The notes under the pieces: generated by a model
Told to the model about the DNA's origin: nothing
The model's input: only the letters and a program-made list of their open reading frames with translations
The model's database searches: none
IMG/VR virus record: IMGVR_UViG_3300044729_002663
Location: 1 to 31,238 of that record
Origin: a virus
Length of the DNA stretch: 31,238 bases
Strand: one strand, 5' to 3'
Translations under genes and position numbers: made by a program
In this document: positions 14,275-20,692 of the stretch, in pieces
Numbering within the stretch: position 1 is the first letter of the stretch
How the letters are laid out: each line of letters opens with the position of its first letter

Positions 14275-14334
14275 ACTAGCGCTCCCCCCTCTGGCTCCCT
14301 ACGGGCCAGGGGGTCGCTAAAATGGGGGCCTAGT
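14275..14334 (+). other. Strong nested stem-loop element after the nuclease pair
   Basis: An outer inverted repeat ACTAG/CTAGT (14275-14279 and 14330-14334) encloses a strong hairpin at 14278-14318 (AGCG/CGCT plus a nine-pair C-rich/G-rich stem with an 8-9-nt loop). A second G5 run at 14324-14328 can compete with 14309-14313 for the C-run, so two exclusive folds are possible. There is no T-run on the plus strand, so it is not a standard terminator. It fills most of the 126-bp gap before the next gene. Possible processing site, switch or transcription barrier. Confidence 0.45.
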
Positions 14335-14392
14335 ATAAATATTGTTTTGATGCTATGCAGCTTTGATTTAAAATTGACAGGGGGGCGTTTTT

Positions 14393-14566
14393 ATGGAGGA
14401 AGAACTCAAAAAGCTCATGATCAAGTGCGTTGGTTGTGGCTGCGTTTGGAAAAAGCATTTCAAAAAAGTTCAGCGACACGGGAAGGTTCAATGGATTCAA
14501 TCCAAAGAGATGCACTTTTGTTTGCCGAAACCAAGACTCGAAGAGACAAGGAAAGATTGGCAATGA
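14393..14566 (+). CDS. Small Cys-rich, zinc-knuckle-like protein (57 aa)
   Basis: The frame begins at ATG 14393 behind a strong AGGGGGG site and ends at TGA 14566. It contains KCVGCGC near residues 11-17, an HF-x10-HG stretch, and H-x-C near 41-43, a plausible zinc-binding cluster. The downstream gene starts on the overlapping ATGA. A longer frame in another register covers this interval, but the ribosome site and the overlap favour this one. Function unknown; perhaps a small DNA- or protein-binding factor. Confidence 0.55.
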   Translation: MEEELKKLMIKCVGCGCVWKKHFKKVQRHGKVQWIQSKEMHFCLPKPRLEETRKDWQ

Positions 14567-14727
14567 CTGACCAGACTGACTGGTATCGTGTTTGTGGGCT
14601 CACCCGGGAAGATGATGTAGTTCAGGTTTGCAAGCAATGCTTGAGTGAAACCTGGTCCCCTGAGGGAAACGTTATTTATTGCGATGAGTGTGGGCACCGG
14701 TTACTCTACGAAGAAGAGGAGGAATAA
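14563..14727 (+). CDS. Small zinc-ribbon protein (54 aa)
   Basis: The start ATG overlaps the upstream stop as ATGA, with AAGGAAAG a few bases before it. Two CxxC pairs (VCKQC near residues 22-26 and YCDEC near 38-42) form a zinc ribbon, followed by GHRLLYEEEEE, an acidic tail. An upstream in-frame start would yield a 126-residue protein whose first 72 residues are low-quality and overlap another gene, so I chose the short form. Function unknown. Confidence 0.6.
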   Translation: MTDQTDWYRVCGLTREDDVVQVCKQCLSETWSPEGNVIYCDECGHRLLYEEEEE

Positions 14728-14728
14728 T

Positions 14729-14887
14729 ATGCCACTTACAAAAGGTTATTCAGCAAAGTCGATGTCCAAAAACATTAAGTCCGAGATGAAGCGTGGCAAG
14801 AGCCAAAAACAGTCGGTTGCTATCGCGTACTCCGTGGCTCGGAAAGCCAAAAAAGCTGCTGGTAAAAAATCAGCCAAAAAGAAATGA
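14729..14887 (+). CDS. Small basic protein, DUF6496-like (52 aa)
   Basis: The start is preceded by GAGGAGGAATAAT, an excellent ribosome site. The sequence has the pattern GYSAKSMSKNIKSEM, then G-x-SQKQSVAIAYSVARKA, then a Lys/Ala tail. Proteins with this pattern are widespread in environmental phages and appear to be small basic nucleic-acid-binding proteins. A longer in-frame version from 14645 is rejected because it lacks a ribosome site and overlaps the zinc-ribbon gene. Confidence 0.7.
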   Translation: MPLTKGYSAKSMSKNIKSEMKRGKSQKQSVAIAYSVARKAKKAAGKKSAKKK

Positions 14888-15057
14888 AGTCGCTGAGTCT
14901 TTATCGGGAATGTCTTAAACTTTCGCCGAGAGATCCTAACTACATTCCCCAGTTGGAAGAGGCCGCAAAACAAATGGCCCTAACCATCTCGGAACTGCTT
15001 CCAATCGTTCACAAGCAAATCGACGAGCTGCAAGCAAAGCAAGATTTTGAGAGTTAG
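14884..15057 (+). CDS. Small helical protein (57 aa)
   Basis: It begins on ATGA with the stop of the basic protein and ends at TAG 15057, overlapping the start of the HNH gene. The product is helical and amphipathic (LEEAAKQMALTISELLPIVHKQIDELQAKQ), with no catalytic motif. The chain of overlapping starts and stops across four consecutive small genes supports that it is translated. Function unknown. Confidence 0.55.
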   Translation: MKSLSLYRECLKLSPRDPNYIPQLEEAAKQMALTISELLPIVHKQIDELQAKQDFES

Positions 15058-15298
15058 AAGCGATCAAAACTTAGAACTCGTCAAAAATCAGCCCTGTTAT
15101 ATCTGCGGCAAACGCCCCGTTGACCCGCATCACATTCGCTCTCGAGGAGCCGGGGGAGGCGATGAATTAGAAAACCTTATCGCCTTTTGTAGACCCCATC
15201 ATGTTGAGTGGCATCAAACCGGGGGAAAGACGATGACCAAGAAATACAACCTCCCGATTGAGTGGGGAATCTACCCCAGGCGTAACGACCTCAAATAA
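15047..15298 (+). CDS. Small HNH endonuclease-like protein (83 aa)
   Basis: The HNH/treble-clef layout is clear: CYICG, then VDPHHIRSRGAGGGDELENLIAFC, then R-x-HHVEWHQTG, with zinc ligands from the CxxC and later Cys/His and the catalytic HH. The only start is TTG at 15047, overlapping the previous gene by 11 bp. Small phage HNH proteins near terminase genes can stimulate packaging cleavage, while others are recombination nucleases of the NinG/Ref kind. Either is possible here. Confidence 0.75.
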   Translation: MRVRSDQNLELVKNQPCYICGKRPVDPHHIRSRGAGGGDELENLIAFCRPHHVEWHQTGGKTMTKKYNLPIEWGIYPRRNDLK

Positions 15299-15338
15299 TT
15301 AAACAATTTCAATTTAACCAAAAGACTTCAAAATGGGT

Positions 15339-15344
15339 TATAAT
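15339..15344 (+). promoter_or_regulatory. Perfect TATAAT box seven bases before an ATG
   Basis: A consensus -10 hexamer lies at 15339-15344. Transcription would begin about seven bases later, at the A of the ATG at 15351, giving a leaderless mRNA. No clear -35 is found 16-18 bp upstream, which weakens the call. The alternative is that this sequence is simply codons of a longer gene starting at 15333. Confidence 0.35.
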
Positions 15345-15350
15345 GGCCCT

Positions 15351-15542
15351 ATGGAGATTTTAAGGGTTGTAAAGAAGGACCGCCACTACGCCGTTGTCAT
15401 GAACGGCACTCAAGACGGCGGCTTCATTGTGTACTATTTGAGACCCGGCGGCGCTCTTGGATTACCTGTGACAGATGCCTATCAATACAAATTTGATGCT
15501 TTTGCAAAGCTCTTTGAGCTTGAAATTGAACTTCAGAATTAG
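15351..15542 (+). CDS. Small beta-rich protein, unknown function (63 aa)
   Basis: Starts are possible at 15333 and 15351. I prefer 15351 because a perfect -10 box overlaps the first codons of the longer form and no good ribosome site precedes either. The product has short strands (ILRVVKKDRHYAVVMNG), a Gly-rich turn and a helical C-terminus (FDAFAKLFELEIELQ). It is a single-gene unit closed by a strong terminator just downstream, which suits a regulator, but no helix-turn-helix is seen. Confidence 0.5.
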   Translation: MEILRVVKKDRHYAVVMNGTQDGGFIVYYLRPGGALGLPVTDAYQYKFDAFAKLFELEIELQN

Positions 15543-15561
15543 CTGACAAAGCCTGGCGGAG

Positions 15562-15595
15562 GCCCGACCGGAGAAATCCGGCGGGCAACTTTTTT
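15562..15595 (+). terminator. Strong intrinsic terminator before the structural operon
   Basis: GCCCG-a-CCGG (15562-15571) pairs with CCGG-CGGGC (15578-15586), a 9-bp GC-rich stem with one bulge and a 6-nt loop, followed by AAC and six T residues (15590-15595). It separates the small-gene cluster from the terminase/structural operon, so that operon should have its own promoter in the AT-rich 85 bp that follow. No convincing sigma70 pair is visible there. Confidence 0.85.
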
Positions 15596-15679
15596 CAAAG
15601 AACTCACGTATAGATCGATTTTAAGCCTTTATTAAACAAACTGGTTCTAAAATTTAATTTCTAAGTTTATCCTGAAAGA

Positions 15680-16123
15680 ATGCAGAACTCTCGCAAGGGC
15701 ATAGGCGGTCGGCCCACTAAGTACAAGCCTGAATACTGTTCAAGACTTATTGAACTATGTGCCCAGGGCCTTTCAAGACGAGCCCTTTGTGCTGAAATCG
15801 GCATTTCAACAGAAACTTTCTACGATTGGGTCAAAAAGATTCCTGAGTTTTCTGATGCGTACAGGAAAGGCGAAGCTGCCGCGTCTCACTTTTACGAATC
15901 TAAAATGCTTGAGGGTGGGTTAGGCAGGATTAAAGGCTTTAATGTCATGGCTCTGACTTTCCTCATGAAGAATCGCTACCCCAAAGAGTTTCGAGATAAG
16001 CAAGACGTAGAACTGTCAGGAAATGAAAGTCATCCCATTAAAATCGAAACCTCGGAAGCAGCTCAGTCATTGACTGATGCCGAACTCAAGAAACGCTTGA
16101 AAGATCTTCTCAAAGACTCGTAG
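15680..16123 (+). CDS. terS: Small terminase subunit (147 aa)
   Basis: The N-terminus GGRPTKYKPEY leads into a helix-turn-helix at about residues 29-51 (LSRRALCAEIGISTETFYDWV), typical of the DNA-binding domain of small terminases. A helical oligomerisation region follows with MALTFLMKNRYPKEFRDK, also common in this family, and an acidic C-terminus. It recognises the packaging site and regulates the large subunit. It is the first gene of the structural operon, after a terminator, 1.1 kb ahead of the large subunit. Confidence 0.8.
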   Translation: MQNSRKGIGGRPTKYKPEYCSRLIELCAQGLSRRALCAEIGISTETFYDWVKKIPEFSDAYRKGEAAASHFYESKMLEGGLGRIKGFNVMALTFLMKNRYPKEFRDKQDVELSGNESHPIKIETSEAAQSLTDAELKKRLKDLLKDS

Positions 16124-16132
16124 ACTTTGCCC

Positions 16133-16333
16133 ATGCAGACAAAAACTCTCGAAGACCTTCAAACTGAATACATGAAACTTGTCGCTGAATATGGCGACCG
16201 ACACTTCAGAATCGTGCGTGAGACGAAAGCCCTACGCGAGATTGAAGCAAAGCTCGCTGAGCTTGACGCTGAATACCTGAAGCTCCCTAAAGACCAAGAG
16301 ACCAAGACTGAGACAACTGATAGCGCTGCTTAA
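16133..16333 (+). CDS. Small coiled-coil protein (66 aa)
   Basis: The ATG at 16133 is preferred to a TTG six bases earlier. The protein is charged and helical throughout, with a Glu/Leu-rich pattern (RETKALREIEAKLAELDAEYLKL) indicating a coiled coil, and ends in a Thr/Glu-rich tail. Its last base is shared with the ATG of the next gene (TAATG). Position between terminase genes is common for small accessory proteins. No family recognised. Confidence 0.55.
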   Translation: MQTKTLEDLQTEYMKLVAEYGDRHFRIVRETKALREIEAKLAELDAEYLKLPKDQETKTETTDSAA

Positions 16334-16752
16334 TGAGCGCAATCCTTATCAGAGACGCTGAGCCAACGGATGTGCCATTCATTATGGACTCGTGGCTAAA
16401 GCGGGCCGTAAACTTTCGAGATTCGCGAATGGCGAACGATCACACTTGGTTTGTGCACTACAGGCCAGTGGTTGAAAGATTGCTTCAGACGGCGAACTGT
16501 AAGGTAGCAGCTTATGCTGACATGCCTCATCAGATCTTTGGCTATATCGTCTTTGAAGACGGCCCCGTGGTGCATTGGCTGTTCGTTAAAAAGATCATGC
16601 AGAACATGGGAATTGGAAACAAGCTCTTACAAGACGCTGTGGGACTCGATAAAGACTTTACGATCACGCACTTCACCGATGATGTGCCCAAGCTCTATCG
16701 AAAGCGCAGGGTGACTTTTAACCCCATTCTGCTCATGAAAGGACACTCATGA
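16333..16752 (+). CDS. GNAT-like acetyltransferase domain protein (139 aa)
   Basis: It opens with ILIRDAEPTDVPFIMDSWL, the first strand-helix of the GNAT fold. The acetyl-CoA-binding motif is seen as VHWLFVKKIMQNMGIGNKLLQ (Q-x-x-G-x-G). GNAT-like genes are often present beside terminase genes in environmental podoviruses, but their substrates are unknown. It overlaps both neighbours by one to four bases, so it is co-translated with the packaging genes. Confidence 0.7.
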   Translation: MSAILIRDAEPTDVPFIMDSWLKRAVNFRDSRMANDHTWFVHYRPVVERLLQTANCKVAAYADMPHQIFGYIVFEDGPVVHWLFVKKIMQNMGIGNKLLQDAVGLDKDFTITHFTDDVPKLYRKRRVTFNPILLMKGHS

Positions 16753-17021
16753 ACGAAGGACAACGAAGAATGTCTGACCGGTTTTTTGGTCGATTTGGGA
16801 AGATCCCCACCCCGACTTGTAACGTCTGTTCACAACCTGTGAATGAATTTGGCATCAGTTTCAATCCCGACAACAGCACCATGACCTTTTCGGTGAAGTG
16901 CCATGGAGAGAAGGAAGACGCCACGATGTGGTATGACAAAGTCATGTCTCTGCCCGATGAGACCGTCCCCGTCGTTCAAAAAGCTTTCGCTAATCAACCC
17001 AAACGGAGGATCATTATATGA
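16749..17021 (+). CDS. Small Cys-containing phage protein (90 aa)
   Basis: The ATG overlaps the upstream stop (ATGA), with GAAAGGA 5 nt before it. A CNVCSQPV knuckle at about residues 24-31 and a KCHGE motif near 50-54 suggest a zinc site, in the style of small hypothetical proteins between terminase genes of podoviruses. Function unknown. Confidence 0.6.
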   Translation: MNEGQRRMSDRFFGRFGKIPTPTCNVCSQPVNEFGISFNPDNSTMTFSVKCHGEKEDATMWYDKVMSLPDETVPVVQKAFANQPKRRIII

Positions 17022-17311
17022 AAATCAAAGAGATCAAAACTTCGCTTTCAGTTTACTTCTCGGGCTCTGAGCGCTTCCACTTTGCTTCGGGTACAAGCCA
17101 CATCTACCCCTACGGCCTTGAATTGACCTATCTAGAAAAACCCGAAGGCGTTCTGGTCAAAAGCAAAGACGCTGAAGTCTGGGTTAACCTTGCGAACATT
17201 TCATACATGAAGTTCTTTGACGAGATCGCCGAGACAGAAGGGGATGTTTCACGTGAAACAATCAAAAAGCGAGGACGCCCAGCAAAAGTTGATACCGCTA
17301 TCGCAAGCTGA
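17018..17311 (+). CDS. Small phage protein overlapping the large terminase gene (97 aa)
   Basis: Begins on ATGA with the preceding gene, with CGGAGG upstream. The first 70 residues are beta-rich. The C-terminus becomes basic and includes DVSRET, which is the translation of the parS palindrome in this frame, then KKRGRPAK, an AT-hook-like basic motif. It overlaps the terminase gene by about 60 bp. Function unknown. The C-terminal GRP core could bind the minor groove of AT-rich DNA, but this is speculative. Confidence 0.6.
   Translation: MKIKEIKTSLSVYFSGSERFHFASGTSHIYPYGLELTYLEKPEGVLVKSKDAEVWVNLANISYMKFFDEIAETEGDVSRETIKKRGRPAKVDTAIAS
17245..17260. promoter_or_regulatory. parS: parS: perfect 16-bp chromosomal-type ParB binding site
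   Basis: TGTTTCACGTGAAACA is a perfect palindrome identical to the consensus centromere-like parS site recognised by chromosomal ParB across many bacterial phyla. It lies inside the overlap of two genes. One frame reads DVSRET, the other MFHVKQ. A GTG that is a likely start of the large terminase lies in its core. No ParB or ParA gene is visible in this genome, so host ParB is the probable ligand. A partial match occurs at 13079-13090 and is not symmetrical. Confidence 0.85.
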
Positions 17312-18674
17312 TCTTCTAGCCGAAGCGAAGCGCCGCTTTATCGACAAAGATCTCAAGCCGGTCGATATTCTTTTTGAAAAACAAAAGCTGTTCCATCGGG
17401 ACTCTCACCGATTTAAAACCGCTTTAAACACACGAAGGAGTGGTAAATCATTCCTTGCCGCAGTGCGTCTTCTCGAAGCTGCAAAGACAGGGCTCTCTCA
17501 AAATCCCTACCTGGCTTTGACTCGGGAATCAGCCCGAAGGATTTTGTGGCCCACCCTCACAGATCTCATCGAGAAGTTTAAAATTCCCTGCACGCCTAGT
17601 GAATCATCTCTCACCGTTTCGTTTCCTAATAAAGCCGAGATCTTTCTGGTCGGAGCAGATCAAAAGAACTTTGCCGCTCGTCTTCGAGGGATTAAGGCTC
17701 GCCGAGCCGTTATTGATGAGGGCCAGGACTTTAAAGATCATCTCGGGGATCTGATCGACTCCATTCTGATTCCAACTTTGGTTGATTTTAACGGAGACCT
17801 CGACATCTACGGAACGCCTGGAATCCGACCCACCGGGTTCTTTTACGAGATTACGACTCAAGAGCGTGGCTTTAAACAGTTTACTTGGTCAGTTCTCGAT
17901 AACCCTTTCGTCCCGAATGCTCGAGAGTTCATGGAAGAGATCCTGAAACGACGAAACTGGACTGAAGAGAATCCAACCTACCGCCGAGAATGGCTCGGGG
18001 AATGGGTGCTTGATCTCGACGCCTTACTCTTCAAATTCAATCGGCAAAAAAACACAGTCTCAGAACGCCCCTCAGGCATCGCTTGGACCAATGTTTTAGG
18101 CATCGACCTCGGCTTTAATGACGCTACAGCCTTTGTGGTCATGAGCTATTCCGAAGCCTCAAAACAGACCTTTGTGATTCACTCCGAAGCTCACGCCGAG
18201 ATGATTCCTTCCGAAATCGCAGAGAAGACAAAGACTCTCATTGATCGTTTTAAGATCGCTTCCATCGTGGCTGATACGGGAGGACTAGGAAAATCGATTG
18301 CGGAAGAGCTTAAACGAAGACACGGGCTCCCTATTAAACCCGCTGTGAAGGTCGACAAAGCCACTCGAATTTCGTTCATCAATGGAGACTTCATCGACCG
18401 AAACCTATTTGTGCTCTCTCATTGCAACGCTTTAATTGATCAGCTCGAAACCGTGGCTAAAAACGAGAAGGGTTTGGAAGACGATCGAACGCCTGTCGAT
18501 TTGTGTGATGCGATGCTTTACGCCTACAACGAATCAAAACACTGGAGTTTTGAACCAAAAGACCCCAAACTTGATCGGTATTCCGAGGATTTCGTTCTCG
18601 ATCAACTCGAGAAGGAAGCTCAACGAATGATCGCTCTTCGCCGAGAGCAAGAACAAGAGGAGGGGCTTCTTTGA
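17253..18674 (+). CDS. terL: Large terminase subunit, ATPase and nuclease (about 473 aa)
   Basis: The packaging motor. Numbered from the GTG start, a Walker-A-like TRRSGKS lies at about 60-66, Walker B AVIDEGQ at 152-158 and the coupling motif YGTPG at 186-190. A RNase-H-like nuclease domain follows with Asp285 (GIDLG), Asp341 (VADTGG) and an acidic pair near Asp419 (VDLCDAMLYA). AAGGGG sits nine bases before GTG 17253, which decides this start. ATG 17244 and TTG 17217 are alternatives. The start lies within the parS palindrome. The portal gene follows after one small gene. Confidence 0.9.
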   Translation: MKQSKSEDAQQKLIPLSQADLLAEAKRRFIDKDLKPVDILFEKQKLFHRDSHRFKTALNTRRSGKSFLAAVRLLEAAKTGLSQNPYLALTRESARRILWPTLTDLIEKFKIPCTPSESSLTVSFPNKAEIFLVGADQKNFAARLRGIKARRAVIDEGQDFKDHLGDLIDSILIPTLVDFNGDLDIYGTPGIRPTGFFYEITTQERGFKQFTWSVLDNPFVPNAREFMEEILKRRNWTEENPTYRREWLGEWVLDLDALLFKFNRQKNTVSERPSGIAWTNVLGIDLGFNDATAFVVMSYSEASKQTFVIHSEAHAEMIPSEIAEKTKTLIDRFKIASIVADTGGLGKSIAEELKRRHGLPIKPAVKVDKATRISFINGDFIDRNLFVLSHCNALIDQLETVAKNEKGLEDDRTPVDLCDAMLYAYNESKHWSFEPKDPKLDRYSEDFVLDQLEKEAQRMIALRREQEQEEGLL

Positions 18675-18871
18675 CCTTAGCCGAATTTAAAAAACTACTT
18701 TTGTTCGCCCGTAAGAACAAACTCGTCAAAATTAAATGCGGTGAGTTCGAAGCCGAACTCTCTCCGCAGTCCTGGCTCAATCGTAAAGAGCAAAAAGCTT
18801 TTGAAAACCTTCTTTCGCCCGATTTTAAACAACCCGTGAATGATGAAGACCTGTTTTGGTCTGCGAAATAA
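18671..18871 (+). CDS. Small protein between terminase and portal genes (66 aa)
   Basis: TTG start overlapping the terminase stop, with a strong GAGGAGGGG eight or so bases upstream, which outweighs the rare start codon. The N-terminal helix is basic and a short beta-hairpin follows (KIKCGEFEAELS). The C-terminus ends in EDLFWSAK. Small proteins with a similar FxFxxL then LFWS ending occur beside terminase genes in environmental podoviruses. Function unknown. Confidence 0.65.
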   Translation: MTLAEFKKLLLFARKNKLVKIKCGEFEAELSPQSWLNRKEQKAFENLLSPDFKQPVNDEDLFWSAK

Positions 18872-18880
18872 GGAGAATTT

Positions 18881-20677
18881 GTGGCTCGAAAACTTGATAC
18901 TTACTGGTGGAAAAAAGACAAAGATCAGCTTCCCGAAACTGTTAACTCCATTGTGAACTTCCTTCAGAAGCAGCAAAACTATGTGACCGAAGAGAATGTG
19001 AAGCACATGAAGCTTTATGGAAACGCTGACATCTTTGGGCTTTCCGCGATGGATTATGCACCAGCAAGTGCAAATGCTTATCAACGAAACAACCTAACTT
19101 TGAATGTCATCAAATCCTGTGTGGATACGATCACCAACAAAATTGGCAAGAATCGACCTCGGCCCATGTTCTTAACCTCTGGTGGGGATTGGGCTCAGCA
19201 GCAGCTTGCAGAACAGCTGACCGCTTATAACGATGGCTTGTTCTATCTGACAAAGATCTACGAAGTTTTGCCTATGGTGTTTCGAGATGGTTGCATCTTT
19301 AACACCGGTGGTTTTGCAAAGATCTTTCGAGAAGAGAGGGACATTAAGATTGAGCGAGTTCACAACCAAGAGCTCTTCTTTGATGATATTGAAGCCTACT
19401 ACGGCAAATACTCGAATTTGTATCAGCTGAAGTATTATCCCCGAGATGTGCTGGTTGATATGTTTCCATCCAAAAAGAATCTGATTTTGAACGCTCCCGA
19501 TGCCGAAGTTCGCTACGGAGTTACTCAAAGTTTGTCAGATCAAATCCAAGTGATTGAAGCGTGGAAACTCGCCTCAAAGAATGCTCTTGGAAAGCACGCT
19601 ATCGTGATTCCTAACGGTGTGCTTGTCGAAGATGACTGGAAGTATGACTATTTTCCTTTTGTGAAATTCCAGTGGTCAGCTCCTTTGTTTGGGGCTCGTG
19701 GTCAATCCTTGGCTGAAGAGTTGACGGGCATTCAGGTTGAAATCAATCGAATCCTTAGAACCATTCAACAGATCCTTCGACTAACTGTTCCAAAACTCTT
19801 TGTCGAAAAAGGCGCTAAAGTTGTTTATTCACATTTAAACAATGACATTGGTGGCATTGTAGAATTCTCAGGCACTAAACCTGTTTATGACTTCCTGCAA
19901 GCCATCCCACCAGATCTCTATGCGCAGCTTGATCGGCTTTACAATCGAGCCTTTGAAATTGCCGGAATCTCTCAACTCAGTGCTCAAGCTCTTAAACCGG
20001 CAGGTCTAGATTCAGGCAAAGCCCTTCGAATTTATAACGATCTCGAAACTGAGCGCTTTATTTTGAAGGCTCAGGCTTACGAAAATATGTACTTAGACGC
20101 CGCTCGGCAGATGATTAACCTCTCTCGAGAGATTGCGGATGAGTACGGCTCACTGAAAATCAAAGTGCCGAATCGAAAGGGTATTGAGCAAATTGATTGG
20201 AAAGAAGTCGATCTCGACGAAGACTCATACATCATGCGGCTCTTCCCGACATCTTCACTTTCACAAACTCCCGCCGGACGGCTAGCCGATGTTCAAGAGC
20301 TCTTACAAGCTGGTTTTATTTCAAGAGAAGACGGCCTTAAGTTGCTCGACTTCCCAGATCTTGAAACCACCATGTCACTAGCCAATGCAGCAGTTGAGGA
20401 CATCATGTCCACAATCGACAACATCGTGAAAAAGGGCATCTATCAGCCGCCTGAACCTCTTCAAAATCTCGAATATGGAATCGGCAAATGCCAAAGTGCT
20501 TATCTTCGCGCCAAGCTCAATAAAGTGCCCGAGGAGCGACTTGAATTGCTTCGCCGATGGATTGAAGAGGCCTCAGCCATGCTGCAGTCGATGCAGCTGC
20601 CCGCACCCATGCCTCAGCCCTTAGGTGTACCGGAAGCTGCTCCCGTTAGTGAAATGCTGCCATTGCCCACAGTTTAA
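18881..20677 (+). CDS. Portal protein (598 aa)
   Basis: GTG start with AAGGAG seven bases upstream. The length and order of segments match podoviral portals of the P22-like kind: an N-terminal helical region with YQRNNLTLNVIKSCVDTITNKIGKNRP, a mixed alpha/beta wing, a long crown/stem segment around ELTGIQVEINRILRTIQQILR, and a Pro-rich, Met/Leu-rich tail. Forms the dodecameric DNA entry pore at the head vertex. Located between terminase and scaffold genes as expected. Confidence 0.88.
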   Translation: MARKLDTYWWKKDKDQLPETVNSIVNFLQKQQNYVTEENVKHMKLYGNADIFGLSAMDYAPASANAYQRNNLTLNVIKSCVDTITNKIGKNRPRPMFLTSGGDWAQQQLAEQLTAYNDGLFYLTKIYEVLPMVFRDGCIFNTGGFAKIFREERDIKIERVHNQELFFDDIEAYYGKYSNLYQLKYYPRDVLVDMFPSKKNLILNAPDAEVRYGVTQSLSDQIQVIEAWKLASKNALGKHAIVIPNGVLVEDDWKYDYFPFVKFQWSAPLFGARGQSLAEELTGIQVEINRILRTIQQILRLTVPKLFVEKGAKVVYSHLNNDIGGIVEFSGTKPVYDFLQAIPPDLYAQLDRLYNRAFEIAGISQLSAQALKPAGLDSGKALRIYNDLETERFILKAQAYENMYLDAARQMINLSREIADEYGSLKIKVPNRKGIEQIDWKEVDLDEDSYIMRLFPTSSLSQTPAGRLADVQELLQAGFISREDGLKLLDFPDLETTMSLANAAVEDIMSTIDNIVKKGIYQPPEPLQNLEYGIGKCQSAYLRAKLNKVPEERLELLRRWIEEASAMLQSMQLPAPMPQPLGVPEAAPVSEMLPLPTV

Positions 20678-20692
20678 CAATAAGGAGGAACC

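Noticed and set aside
14347-14727. 126-aa gene from ATG 14347
   Set aside because: Its first 72 codons overlap the better-supported 57-aa gene and lack a ribosome site. The part from 14563 is kept as a zinc-ribbon gene.
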